Origin: Branchiostoma belcheri
Lineage: Eukaryota; Chordata; Leptocardii; Amphioxiformes; Branchiostomatidae
Direction of reading: 5' to 3'
Assembly (NCBI RefSeq): GCF_001625305.1
Contig: NW_017803998.1
Coordinates: forward strand, 2,767,875 to 2,831,874
Length of the DNA stretch: 64,000 nt
A program made the position numbers and the translations under genes. Each line of letters begins with the position of its first letter. Positions within the stretch are counted from its first letter, which is position 1. The notes below the pieces were generated by a model. The model made no database searches. It was given only the letters and a program-made list of their open reading frames with translations, and was not told the origin of the DNA. Positions 28,743 through 41,261 of this stretch are shown in pieces.

Positions 28743-29611
28743 GGAGGTCTTGGGAAATAAATCACCACAGAACAAACAACACACGGCAACCTCCTCACAT
28801 TTCTGTCACGAAATCATAGCACTTCTGTTACCGTGTACAAATAAGAGGTAAATTTTGGAAGACAGAGCTCAACAATGTCCGACATATGGAAGATGTTATC
28901 AGAGTTCAGACATCTAGCTAACCTTGCCAGGGGTTAGATGACAGTACCATTGTTGTACCAACAGGTTCTTGACAGTTTTTAAGTCCTCCTTCCTGTTGAG
29001 ATGACAACTTTTTACTTCCCCCTGCTTTTTACATTACATCACGTCTGCTTCTTCTATTAACCTGTTCTTTCAGGCATACTTTTTACTTCCGGATATGGAA
29101 GTCTAACCTTCTATACATTTGTATCATTTCATTTACTATCGCAGTGGTTTTGTTTTGATCATGGTACGAGGGAAAAGGAGTTTTATTTGTGCCTTAAATT
29201 CGCGATTAACCAAAAAAAAATAAAACCATCACAAATGTTTCAAGGTCTACGGTAATTCCATAGCCAGACCCTGAGACCATAAAATTGCTGAGAGGAGACT
29301 GTTGTAATAAAATGGTGAAATAGAAGTCATATATCAGTATCAATGTACGACATTAATGCTTACTTTTTCACGCCTTTCTCCCATTACCATGGTAAATATA
29401 TGGGGTAGTATGGCTCTAATGTTAATGAAAATCCGATCTATATGTGTGCAGCACATTAGAAAAGCACTGTAGTTAACATTTTCTGAATTTATGACTGTTC
29501 TATTATACATGCATGACAGACCATATAATAGCTAACAGGATCAATTCTAAAATCTGTCTAATATCACCATTATACATTAATATGCAAACATACATATTGT
29601 CCTTGAGTATC
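28743..29611. other. No gene recognised
   Basis: AT-rich intronic or intergenic DNA between two MITEs; no supported exon or repeat boundary. Confidence 0.5.
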
Positions 29612-30022
29612 CATGCCCGTAGCCAGGGGGGGTTCGGGGGGTTCGGAAGAACCCCCCCACAAGGCTCAAAGGTCCACTTTTTGGTCCACTTTTTATGCAA
29701 AGGTCCACTTTTTGGTCCACATTTTATGTAAAGGTCCACTTTTTGGTCCACATTTTATGTAAAGGTCCAAGTTTTTTCTTGAAAAGATGGACTGGAATCG
29801 TAGAAAAACTGCTCTCTTTGTCATTGAATAAAAATTTATCTCTGATTTTCTCTTGGAAATCCTCTCAAAAATGCACGAAATGCCATTTTAGAAGGTTCAT
29901 TTTTCAAAATTTTCCCCCTAGGAACCTCGCGCCTTCGGCGCTCGCCTCGCGCCTACGGCGCTCGAGGGCCCCTCAAGCAGTGGGACGAACCCCCCCATTA
30001 AAAATCCTGGCTACGGGCATGG
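29612..30022. mobile_element. MITE with CCATGCCCGTAGCCAGG ends and internal tandem repeat
   Basis: 17-bp perfect TIRs, possible TAT duplication at both sides. Internal tandem of about 31 bp (aaaggtccactttttggtcc) at 29667-29770 and a gcgcctcgcgccttcggcg run near 29930. Confidence 0.7.
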
Positions 30023-30431
30023 TATCATTGACTATCAAAGAAACAAAAATATGTGAACTAAATAATTAAAGAAGCTTAAATATAACAAGAAATCAGTGAT
30101 TTCAGGATCTGATGTCAGGGAAGTATTGTAGGGTCCCTTGTACAAGCCTTGGCTTCCTGAATTCCCCCACATGCCGACCTCTAATACCTGCCAGCTCCTG
30201 CCCAAAGCCATTTCCTGCGTTTGACTTTTTGACCTCCTGTCATTCTGTCCTGTCAATCTTCACCCCACCCATGTGCTGTCAACTACATGACTGTATGTCT
30301 GGACAAACAAACACAATATTTACCCAAAATAATATTCTGTACAAAGAAATAAAAACATATTGGTACTAAATGTATAGTTGTAGTTCAACGAGACACCAAA
30401 ACTTAAAGTTCCCACGTAGTACCATACCAAG

Positions 30432-30605
30432 TTGCCAGGTGGCCAAAAATCTAATCATTCTCATTCTCAATCATTCAGGTCTCATCAAGACCTATCCGCC
30501 AACTAAAACTTCAAGACAATAAATTTAAGCCATCTAGAGTTATCGTGTTCACAGACGCACACAAAGACACACACACAAATGTTCACGAAAACATACCGGT
30601 AACAT
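30432..30605 (-). repeat. 180-bp repeat with palindromic core, copy 4
   Basis: aaaatctaatcattctc, then aggtctcatcaagacctatc, CACACA run and gaaaacata. Confidence 0.6.
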
Positions 30606-31499
30606 ATTCATATTGGCAGGGCGAAGGCACAGGGTTTATTTTTCTGGAAGAATGCCATCTTGCTTTTGTAACACATGTATGTTCCTATCGATAAACCAAT
30701 TACACACCTTCCTTGCTACTGTTTTTACCACTGAGAAAACAGATTGTGACCTTGACTTTGAAAGTGAACATTGTGGCTGTGTATTCATCTGGTAACCGTG
30801 TACAAATCTGATGCCAGTTTTCCACTGAAGCATCTAATAGGACTTAAAAACCCTGCTCAACTACATGCAGAACACTTTGTAAACCACATTATATACATTC
30901 TTCAGTCTGCAACAATGGCAAAAATCCGGTTTGACTTCTTTTTCCAATCAAAGAACAATCTGACTTTTTTTTCGAAGACAAGCCATACAATCTTACCCCA
31001 CTACTGCAGAAGCTGGAAATATAGCATTCACAGTTTTCAGGAAAATTAGGCAGTTTATTCAAGACCTAAAATTCTTACTCTTAGAACTTTACTCTGGCAA
31101 AAATAAATAATAAGTATGTTGTGGCAAATATAAGGCCATGCAGGGTTACCAAAATATCAACAAATAAGGCAAAGCATTTCACAGTAAACAGAAAAACAAA
31201 ACCGTGCTAAACAATATACAGCTGAACGATTGGCAAACAATATAGTTTAAAATGAGTTAAAATGATGGTAAAATGATATGATTAGATTTCCGACAATTGG
31301 CTTAGAAATTAGAAAATTATTCAATAACATTAGGAATGTAATCAAATAAAACAGAATAGATAGGATCAACCAATGAAGTGCATAAGGTGATTATATAATA
31401 TGGTTAGAGTTTACTCTATGGGATATCCAGGAATATAGATGAAATTTCAACATCTAAAATTCCAAAACAAGAAGTCATGAATTAATTCGAATGCATGAT

Positions 31500-31730
31500 A
31501 TATTTACAATACTGTAAAATTTGTTGGTATTGTAATAGAAGTACATTGGAAATGCATATTTGCAGTGTGATGAATTCACGGTAGAGACGACACTGCAAAA
31601 ATTTCAAAAATAAAACCGTTACAAACATTTCAAGTTTTGCAGTGCTAGTTAAAGAAGTGGACATGCCTAATTCATTACAAAATACATTTGTCATAGATAT
31701 TATTAATATGTTAACTGTAAAATCCGAATA
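31500..31730. repeat. TACTGTAAAT-ended MITE family (many copies in window)
   Basis: tactgtaaaatttgttggta at the left and ttaactgtaaaatcc at the right, with aataaaaccgttacaaacattt inside in part. The same layout (TACTGTAAA, tttgcagtggttttatttt, aataaaaccac.gcaaa, tttacagta) lies at about 8755-8955, 26040-26155, 36452-36650, 39755-39935, 40615-40850, 42435-42650, 43830-43970, 46510-46680, 47690-47945, 49670-49830 and 51945-52135. Confidence 0.6.
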
Positions 31731-34700
31731 TTACACTGTAGTAGTCATCCTACATACATGTACATGTATATATCAATTCATCATAATAATCCACAAAAAC
31801 AGATCACCATGACCATTATAAAACAATATGGAGTAAGACTATAATCTACTAGTATGTGCATTCCATAGGATATTGTTAAAATGAGTAATAGAATCTTTAA
31901 ACTAAAATCAACTGTAATATAGCTATACACTGTTCTTGCATCACTCAAATTAAACTTCAAACCTATACATGTAGCATGGTAAAAATAAGAACACTCTTGC
32001 AATCATCATAAAATCATTCATTCAATCAATAATAAACTACTCTATTATTACATGTACCACATATACTAATAATCATACTCGCGCTTTCATTAACGCAGGA
32101 ACTAACAATATTTTTGATAGAATATTTACTGTGTTATTAAATACACTGAACAAAAGTCATATGATATAGAAGGTTTGACTTACATATCATAGTATCTCGG
32201 TCCCTTTGTTCTACTGAACCAGTATCCTACTGACAGACGATATTTCACTGAAACTATGCGCTGAATAAATCTAGTCACACCAACAGACATCAGCTCATGA
32301 ATAATTAATGACGTCTATGAATGAGAACACCTTAGCTAGACTTGGCTCCTCCCACAACACCCAAGAACCAATGAGAAGAAGGCATTGAAGTGAGGGGGCT
32401 TTTCCAGACACTCAATGACTAAGAAAGAGGTCTTTAAAAAATTCCTCCAACTCAGAGTCAGACTGGTGATTTCAACTAACCTTGAGAGTAAAGTAGCAGG
32501 TACTGTATATCTTGAAATTTTTTGTGGCAACCTCTCTACTGCAAATTCACAAGTTTGTTTGTCAAACATATCAGGGTAGTAAAACTGGATTTTGAACGTC
32601 ATGTTTTAATGCAATAAGTTAAATCAACCCTATCCCATAGCTTACTGATATCTGTGAAGCAAAAATGTAATGTTGCTGACGGAAAATGGTTACTTGTTTT
32701 GTTCAACAAGGCAATTCAAACTTGTTTTGTATCATAGGCTGCCTCTAGCTATTTATTGGTGGTACCAAAAACTAAAGGGACTCCTCACGTAGCTTGTCTT
32801 GTGGATATGAGGTATGAAATCATGACAAAAATGAATGTACAAAGAAATGGCAGTAAATGTCAGTATCAGACAGATTTCCTCATCCAGAAAAAAATTTTGT
32901 CTTGCTACCCTGAAATTGCAATGGATGCCTTTAAGTCCCTGCAACAAAAAAATGAAACTTACAGTAGAAAAAATCTCCCATAGACAAGAAGCAGGAACCA
33001 ATGTATAAAGGTTTTTGTATCAGGATCGGATTAAAGATTATCCCTTACAAAGTACATGTAAAAAGCGACAACAAGACAACAACGCGAAAAAACATGAATA
33101 CAAATCACAGACACAATGATACCAGCTTACCTTCTAGTGTCTACCTTCAACAAAGCACAGGTAAAAAAGCTGACAACGTGGCAACAACATGTAACACACT
33201 TCTAGTCTTCAAACAGAAGCTTAAACCACAGTCTTTGTTCAAAATCTTGGTCTTATATAGGTGCCAGCTACTAGCATGAAATTTTCATTACAACCTCTCA
33301 AGCAGAAAGTATTTTCTATTACTCTATTTGGGAATCCAATACTTGGGGGAACAAGGTCTGATGCACCAAGGAGGATCCAATTTGTCTTGGGTTAAGATGC
33401 TACCTTATTGAGCTTATACATGTCCCAAGACATCTTGGCCATATTAAGACATATTCAGCACTATTAAGTTTTATAACGCTGGTTGGTTTTCAATTGTAGA
33501 TTTTATGACAGCAATCTATGACTGTTTAGCCATAGTGTCCACGGTTGAGTGGTTAGTGACCCTGCCTCTGGACCAAGAAGACGTGAGTTACTTGACAATG
33601 TAAGGAATGATGAAATTAAGAAGGATTTGCTTTTCTGAAAGAATGGTTCATTAGCACTGAAAGGTCAATAACAAGATTTCTGAGATGTTTTTCAGGTGAC
33701 TAGTTTTCTCCACATGGCAGTTTAGATGGGAGACACATTTTGGAATTCCAAAAGCAATTTCCCTAAGAAATTCCAACGTATACTGTTCATTACACATAAT
33801 TCCTGAATTAAAAGTCTTTCCATACTTTGCAACTGTAGCCTGATTTTGAGCCTAAGGCTACCAATTATGTGCAATATGTTCTTGGCATCAACTTACTAAA
33901 ACTTCAAAAACACAACAGATAATAATTACAAAGATAATGAGAGAATAAGTTGGGAATGTTTAGAATTAATTGGCAAATATTTCTCTCTTTTGGAAGAATG
34001 CAAGATTCAAAACATGAAACTCAGGATAACTTGTTAAGGTCTAAGGTCCGGTACCAAACCTGCATGGCATTGGCCTATGACCTTTGGGTTCCTGTGGCCA
34101 ACCCACAAGGGCAAATAATATAAATCATAACATAAACCTACATTTAGCAGTTAAAACATAGCTATAAATACTAGGCTATATTCTTTCTTTTTGACTGTCA
34201 TCAAGTTCCATGTACAGTTGACGTTTCCTCACAATTATCAAGTTGGATAACATAGATACAAATGTATCAGTCCATCTAAATGAATACAAATGTATACCTA
34301 AACACACCTAAAATTACAGTGTACGTACCTGCACTCATCCTTCTTGTTGGTTTCATACATGTATAAAGTGTAACCCACTTTCAAGCATAACACAACAGTT
34401 TTGTACAGTATTTAAGTACAAGCTGTGTAAGACCAGACTGTAAGGTTTGAACCACTCACACTGGGAAGGTCCCTACTGTTTTCAAAAAAAGTATGGTGGG
34501 GCCTTTAACATGCTAATATAAGGTACACGTGTATAGCTTTATTCAAACACTGGCAATACAGTATTTGTGAAATTTATACAAGAAATGTCTCTATACCTCT
34601 TTCCCCTCCTTTCCAGAATGATATATGAACTTGATGTTGGGTCACTCCTATGTACATGTAGCTGACAAGGAAAATGTTCCCACGAAATAGGTCTAATATA

Positions 34701-35160
34701 AGCCCTCCTCCCTACATAGTGTCTCTGACCTCACATGCACTGATACCCTGGCCAGTTACTGTAAAGCAGCAAATATCTGTGACTAGATTATACCAGATGT
34801 AGTTTCGTATTCAAAATAACTGTTAAATATACATAGATAATTGTAGAAATTATCATCAATATAAAACTTCAAATAAACCAAGTTGATGAACTAAGCAGCA
34901 AATTATGATACAAAGCACCAAGATGTTAAATGTTGTGAGACAATTAGAGGTATCACAGTAAATATCTTGATGCCACGCTGTGACCTGAATGTCATGTCAT
35001 ACGAGGTGGTGCCAGCTTTATCAAGCTGTCATTCTTGGGTGTTATTTTTATGCATCAAGTGATGAAGGCACACCGAGTAGTACAGTATGCTTGTTCACAC
35101 CTTTCTATAGGTTTTAATTACACCTATCTGTAATAAAGAATCATAATATTAATAATTGTA
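31731..35160. other. No gene recognised
   Basis: AT-rich DNA with no supported coding exon. 33535-33600 resembles a SINE head (ggttgagtggttagtgac). The only other visible structures are short simple runs. Confidence 0.5.
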
Positions 35161-35534
35161 TATTATTGCAGTATTTGTCTACAGTAAGCTCATTTACTTT
35201 TTCGGCGATTTTATTACTCCGTGAAGGAGGTCTGGACCTCCGGAACAGCCGTTTTTTCGTGTTCGCAGTAAAAAAACTGGGTTCTCTTTGTGTAATCCGC
35301 ACGCAATTTTATACGCCGTCTGCGGGCATGCCCGTGATGATGCACGAATGTATATTTTTGCTGTTGCTGTTTTCGCGGACAATGTAATATTTCAAATGCA
35401 CCCCTACAATTTTGAGGCAAATTGGAATGGTCACAGAACAAAACTTCAACATGACTGTATTTACTCCATAAAATTGAGTGCATGAACATGGTCTGTTTTT
35501 GTCTGACTTGCTTTTTCGTTTTTTCTGGTATAGG

Positions 35535-35588
35535 ATATTTTTCTTAAAAATCTGTTAACTAAGAAGTTACATACACGTAGGTGTGGCC
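35535..35588. repeat. Divergent end of a Harbinger-type MITE
   Basis: aaaaatctgttaactaagaag and gtaggtgtggcct match the right TIR of the three intact copies with several differences; the left end was not found. Confidence 0.45.
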
Positions 35589-36451
35589 TGACACTCAGGC
35601 AGGATACAGATGAGGAAAGTGTGATATTTGGTACACTACAAAATATGGGTGGGGTTCAGAATGAGATCATCATGTATCATTGTAGCAACTGGAACACACC
35701 CTCTTAGATCACTAACACACCCTCTTAAGATTAAGGCTTTCCTAAATCTCCAGAAGTAAACCAAATTCATCTGTAGCACCAGTACATTCACTGTAGAGAG
35801 AGGGGCTTGGTTTTTCCCTCCAAGCAGATGTTATAAGGAAAATCATAATATTTCATGCCTAACTTGCAGGAAACACAGCTTTTCAGAAATCGTTGAAATT
35901 TTTTACCCAACATCTTCTTGAATATGTACATTTATTGATAAAATCATGCTAGCAAATTTACTCATGACAATTCAAGTTAGAGGCACGTAACTTCCAAATT
36001 GTGTTGAGCCTCTGACAGAAATCAAGAGCATCTGCTGTGCATCTTTCAAGATTGTATGTATCACAAATGTGGGAAACAAACCTCAGGAGATCACTGGCAA
36101 CATATGACACAACCGCTGACAAAGTACAGATCATATCCTACATTATCATATCATACTCTTTTCACCCTCCTTAGGGACCTATGCTACAGCACATGTGTAC
36201 TGAAAAACTGTTAGGAACAAACTAGGTTTACTACTTACCCAAGGAATTACACAGGAAATTAAACCCCGACTAATACAATAAAAACAGATTCTAGGATCCA
36301 AATTATACTTACAAATGTACCAGCAAAAGAGATCCATTAGACTGCACTGTGAACTAACTTTACCCACCAAGTCTTTTATCATTTACAATCTACGCTTTAG
36401 ACATCCCTGCAAAAAAGTGGTACAGTCTACATCAATGAAGGTCAACTTCTA

Positions 36452-36650
36452 TACTGTAAATCGTGAAACTTTTTGTTACATTTTTGTGTTTTTTGTGTGC
36501 AAATTTTCAACACTACGAATAATATCTTCCTTGTATGACTACCGCACTACAGAATTGTTTAAACCACAAATTTGATACACCATAAATTCCTCCTTTTCCA
36601 TCCTACCAAAAAAATAAAATCACCACGAAAATTTCACAATTTACAGTATG
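36452..36650. mobile_element. TACTGTAAAT-ended MITE, best-preserved copy
   Basis: Ends tatactgtaaatcgtgaaac and gaaaatttcacaatttacag form an inverted pair; the interior has ctacagaattgtttaaacc and the family's aataaaatcaccac. Confidence 0.65.
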
Positions 36651-36975
36651 CTTAACACACCCCTCCAGAAACAGGTGGTACGGTCTACACCAGCAGAGGT
36701 CAACCAATCAAAAACATTCTTTCTTCCTCTCTCTCCTCTCCTTGGCACCCCCTACTCTAACACTGGGTCCTTCTATAAAGACTTTGCCCTACTTACGGTT
36801 GATTGGCTATACCAAAATGACCAGTTAGTTTGATTGGCACCTTTGTGTGATGTCTGATACAAGGATGGGTCAAGTAATGATGCAGTAAAGATTTCATCAC
36901 CCTATTGAAGTTAAATAGATGTAATCAAAAGAAGGGCCTGTTATCTATGATATAATGGGGATATAGCAATCTTAA

Positions 36976-37631
36976 GGTTCCGGTCGGAGTTTTAATTCTG
37001 ACCAGAGTCTAAGTAAGTGCGCAGTAAATCGCCGGAAACGTGACTTTGTATGGTATGTTTTGGCCGCGATATCCCTGAAATCGTAATATCTGTGTACATA
37101 TCTTTGTATTTTCTGAAAAGCCTGTTAGTTGTAGCCTTTATAGGTGGCGTAATGTTGGTGGTCCAGCGAAGACTTCCTGGTATTCGTCCGCGCGGATGGT
37201 CATGTGGCCTTTTCGCCTGACCGCCGGGATGGTACGTTCTATATGCGTTCTGGGTGTGTTCGGGCCATCGAAGATAGCGATAAACTTATCGCATCGATTT
37301 TAATTAAATTCAAATTTTGGAAACATTAGGTTCTGAGCTTCTTCGAGTACTAAGCCGTTACCCTGGGAAAATTCGTTTTTTCCATGCAGCCATGGTTAAA
37401 AATGACGAAAAAAATGACCCCTTTTTTAAAAATGTACTTTGATGTGCCTTATTTACCCCTAAATGAATTGGGCGCAGAAAATATCAATCAAGTGTATTGA
37501 TAAGCGGCACGGCACCCCTTTCCACCAAAAGAGTGAAAAATTCCGACCCGCGTTTAGTACAGAAATGGCAGCCCGTCGGGCTGAGGGTGTCAAATTGCTC
37601 GAAATACGGAGAGAAACTCCGGTCCGAGACC
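36976..37631. mobile_element. TTAA-flanked element, copy 1 (piggyBac-like ends)
   Basis: 656 bp between TTAA at 36972-36975 and 37632-37635. Imperfect 18-bp TIRs (GGTTCCGG..CGGAGTTT / GGTCTCGGACCGGAGTTT). No transposase. Almost identical to copy 2. Confidence 0.65.
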
Positions 37632-37807
37632 TTAAGAAGACGGCGCGTGCGCAGAAAATGACGTCATCGATGACGTTATTTCGATTGATTTTAATGTTTC
37701 CAGCCGAAGCTGTCAGATTCTGCGAAAAAAACCGCATCATTGTACTGTTTTGGGTCCAAAAGTCCGGATATACATGTCGGGTCCTAGGCGCCCCCCTCCC
37801 CTTGTCC

Positions 37808-37827
37808 NNNNNNNNNNNNNNNNNNNN
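37808..37827. other. Assembly gap (20 N)
   Basis: Twenty undetermined bases between two near-identical TTAA elements; the true distance is unknown. Confidence 0.99.
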
Positions 37828-37862
37828 AGAATTTCATACCTCCATGAATATGTAGAGTTTAA

Positions 37863-38517
37863 GGTTCCGGGTCGGAGTTTAATTCTGACCAGAGTCTAAG
37901 TAAGTACGCAGTAAATCGCCGGAAACGTGACTTTGTATGGTATGTTTTGGCCGCGATATCCCTGAAATCGTAATATCTGTGTACATATCTTTGTATTTTC
38001 TGAAAAGCCTGTTAGTTGTAGCCTTTATAGGTGGCGTAATGTTGGTGGTCCAGCGAAGACTTCCTGGTATTCGTCCGCGCGGATGGTCATGTGGCCTTTT
38101 CGCCTGACCGCCGGGATGGTACGTTCTATATGCGTTCTGGGTGTGTTCGGGCCATCGAAGATAGCGATAAACTTATCGCATCGATTTTAATTAAATTCAA
38201 ATTTTGGAAACATTAGGTTCTGAGCTTCTTCGAGTACTAAGCCGTTACCCTGGGAAAATTCGTTTTTTCCATGCAGCCATGGTTAAAAATGACGAAAAAA
38301 ATGACCCCTTTTTTAAAATGTACTTTGATGTGCCTTATTTACCCCTAAATGAATTGGGCGCAGAAAATATCAATCAAGTGTATTGATAAGCGGCACGGCA
38401 CCCCTTTCCACCAAAAGAGTGAAAAATTCCGACCCGCGTTTAGTACAGAAATGACAGCCCGTCGGGCTGAGGGTGTCAAATTGCTCGAAATACGGAGAGA
38501 AACTCCGGTCCGAGACC
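37863..38517. mobile_element. TTAA-flanked element, copy 2
   Basis: 655 bp between TTAA at 37859-37862 and 38518-38521, differing from copy 1 at only a handful of bases. Its flanks differ from those of copy 1, so it may be a separate insertion; the N gap next to it leaves an assembly artefact possible. Confidence 0.6.
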
Positions 38518-39141
38518 TTAAGGGTCGTAAAATTGCCGGTGTATTGACCACATGCATTAAAATCAGGCACTGAAATGATGCTTCTAGACTAGGTGATTTG
38601 AACTGTCTAGCTAGGTACTAATTAATATAACCTTCAGGACATGTACTGTAGATATGTTTATTTCTGCTGAGACGTAAAATGAGAAAAGTATTTATTAAGT
38701 TGATATCATATCCCATTTTACAAAGAATATACACAATATACTCTCACACAAAACCTAAGTCCCAAATCCTATTTAGAAGAGCTTGCCGTCTTACCAGTAG
38801 GTAGATGCCCCGCAGTGATATCTGTTCAACCAAGACTGATCACACTGAAAGGTTTCCATAAAACAGGAAATAGAGCAGAAAATTGAGTTGGGGAGAGGCC
38901 AGATTAGAGACATTCCAGACACTACAGCTGGAGTGGCAGGTTGTGACAGCACTGAATCAGGTGACAAGGGTAGCAAAATCAATTCGTTGTACCTCATCAC
39001 TCACACATCAAGTTTGAGACTTTTGGAATTCTGTAGCATTTAAAACAGCTACCTAATTTTGGTCAATTTGGTTTGAAGTTTTCAAGTGGCTGACAAGAGA
39101 TCGAGAGATCACAAAAGGGTTGATTCCTGACTAGACTTTGG

Positions 39142-39383
39142 CCCGATTTACACGTGCATCGTTTATATGTGCTGGGCGTAAAACGACGCGGCACGTTTTG
39201 TACGACAGATTTTTTTAGCATGTAAACAACCTCCGCCACAGACGCGCTGCGCCGTGCGGTGGTTTTCCTGTGGCACCTCCTGGATGTGCCACAGAAAAAT
39301 GATTCTAAAAAAATCTGTCGTACAAAACGCGCCGCGTCGTTTTACGCCCAGCATATATAAACGAGGCACGTGTAAATCGGGCC
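39142..39383. mobile_element. Fold-back MITE with GGCCCGATTTACACGTGC ends
   Basis: Nearly the whole 240 bp folds: aaaacgacgcggcacgtttt with aaaacgcgccgcgtcgtttt, tctgtcgtac with gtacgacaga. TTT on both sides may be the target duplication. Its ends resemble those of the 25.1-kb family. Confidence 0.7.
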
Positions 39384-39510
39384 TTTGTGTCCTTGGAAAA
39401 GGCACTTTATACGACTTTCCTTAGCCCACCCAGGTGTAAAATGGGTACCTGACTTCAGTTGGGGAGGTAAAAGGCAGTGGAAGGAGAGGGATGGGCTCTG
39501 CCTTCCAATA
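39370..39510 (+). repeat. SINE body fragment
   Basis: gtgtccttggaaaaggcact, ccaggtgtaaaatgggtacc and gaggtaaaaggcagtggaag belong to the SINE family seen at 47.2 and 51.4 kb. It abuts the fold-back MITE. Confidence 0.55.
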
Positions 39511-40012
39511 ATAAAAAACAAACAATTATACCAAAATAAGCCAACACTAAAATCTATTATTTTTTTTACTTGCCATCTTGTATTTCTATATATGATAATA
39601 GTTCACTTTTATTGTAAGATCATCGATCTTTGACCTGTATTTTGTTGCTATGGATGAAAGTCTAATCTTTTAAAAGGTATTTTGCATAGTAAATTCCATA
39701 TGATTATGTCTACTACCTATATCAACTTACACTGACCACACATCCTCTTACTGTAGATCTTAAAACTTTTGTGATGATTATATTTTCATGGTTGTAACAA
39801 TTCTGCAGCATATATAATCATACCTATTCATTCATGAATTTGCACATTAATTTGCGATGTATAATTACTATAAATCACCAAAAAAACACAAAAATAAAAA
39901 CACTGCAAAAGCTCCACAATTAACAGTACCATACTAGCAGACAACATTGACCAACTGCTTTTTTTTCGTCCGACCTTCTAAATTGAAATCCAAGCTTCAT
40001 TCACACAGTAAG

Positions 40013-40223
40013 GAGGGCCTGCAAGCCCTTTTTCGTAAAGCGTAATCAGGCCATTTTAGACTTCGTAATTCGTAGGCAGCCTCCGCAAAAATCAACGTAA
40101 TTCGTAATTGGACATTAGTCACAAATCGTAAAGTCGTAATCAGCTCTGAGACTTTAACGTAATTCGTAATACGCGGCGAAAATTTTGCGTAATTCGTCAT
40201 CACTACCCCCCCTTGCTGGCCCT
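40013..40223 (-). mobile_element. hAT-like MITE, copy 3 (divergent, reversed)
   Basis: CAGTAAG at 40006-40012 and 40224-40230; ends agggcctgcaagccc / cttgctggccct. Interior rich in cgtaattcgtaat units. Confidence 0.65.
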
Positions 40224-40926
40224 CAGTAAGAACCAACAGAAACATCCAAACACCAGCCGAGACCTTACCACTGGTGTCAGCTGCTCAAATATACAAGGCA
40301 CAAAATCCCACTTGTCTTCTGAACAATAGAGATGAAATATAAGACCTGACCACACCAACATACATGTAGGACAAGCTGTGGGCAGTGGGCCAAGTGGGGT
40401 GTTTAGGGGTAAACAACTTGACAAAACTACTTGAGAAAATACAAACTGTACACCAAGAAATGAGCATTACTTCTAAAACAGGGCTTGAAATACTATTTTA
40501 TGTTACCTAGCAGTTTCTAAGTTGACAGAAATTTTACTTTTTGCTAAATGCATGTACATGTATAACCTCATTTGTCAATTGTGAAATTTTCTATCCTGTA
40601 ATGCAGAAAGATATGATAGGTTTTGGTTTTATTTTCGCGTAGTTTTCGCATAGTTTGTGTTTGTGCCTCCCAAACACAAACAGCTGACACTGCAAAATGT
40701 GTTTTTTTTGTGCTTCAGTATACAAAGTGTAGTTTTGACTTTAAATCACTGTGAAAATCTGTCTTTTCCGTGCAAAACAAATTTTCAAGTCCGTGCAAAA
40801 ATAAACGATTTTAAAGCAAAGATACTCCTATTTATCTACATGTAGATACCTACTGTATATGCAGTGTTGACAAACAATTTATGTTCATGAATCATGACGC
40901 ATTTGTTGCTGTCATTTTGTAATTAA

Positions 40927-41261
40927 GGCCACACCAATTTAATTTCTTGGTTAACGGATTCGCCCGCTTCATTTTTTTCTGATTTGCAAATAAAAATAAA
41001 AATTCAGCTGCAAAATGCTCATATTTTGCCCTGAACAGTTGAAAACGGTCCTTTTCTTCCTAGTTGTTACAGTTATTTCATCTTTCAATGCTGAACCAGC
41101 CTGGTGAACCAGCCTGGTGTGTTGACTTCATGGCTCCTATCGTACCATTTTGAGCCATAATAAGATGCCTAGGCTTGTTTTTATTTTTATTTTTTTTCGC
41201 CCGCCCGCTCCTTTATTTTTCTAGAAAAATCCGTTAACCAAGACATTAAATTGGTGTGGCC
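40927..41261. mobile_element. PIF/Harbinger-type MITE, copy 2
   Basis: 335 bp, TAA at 40924-40926 and 41262-41264, TIRs as in copy 1. Same orientation as copy 1. Confidence 0.8.

Noticed and set aside
37463-38573. Repeated open frame (about 70-130 codons)
   Set aside because: Part of the duplicated TTAA element; no transposase motif such as a DDD triad.
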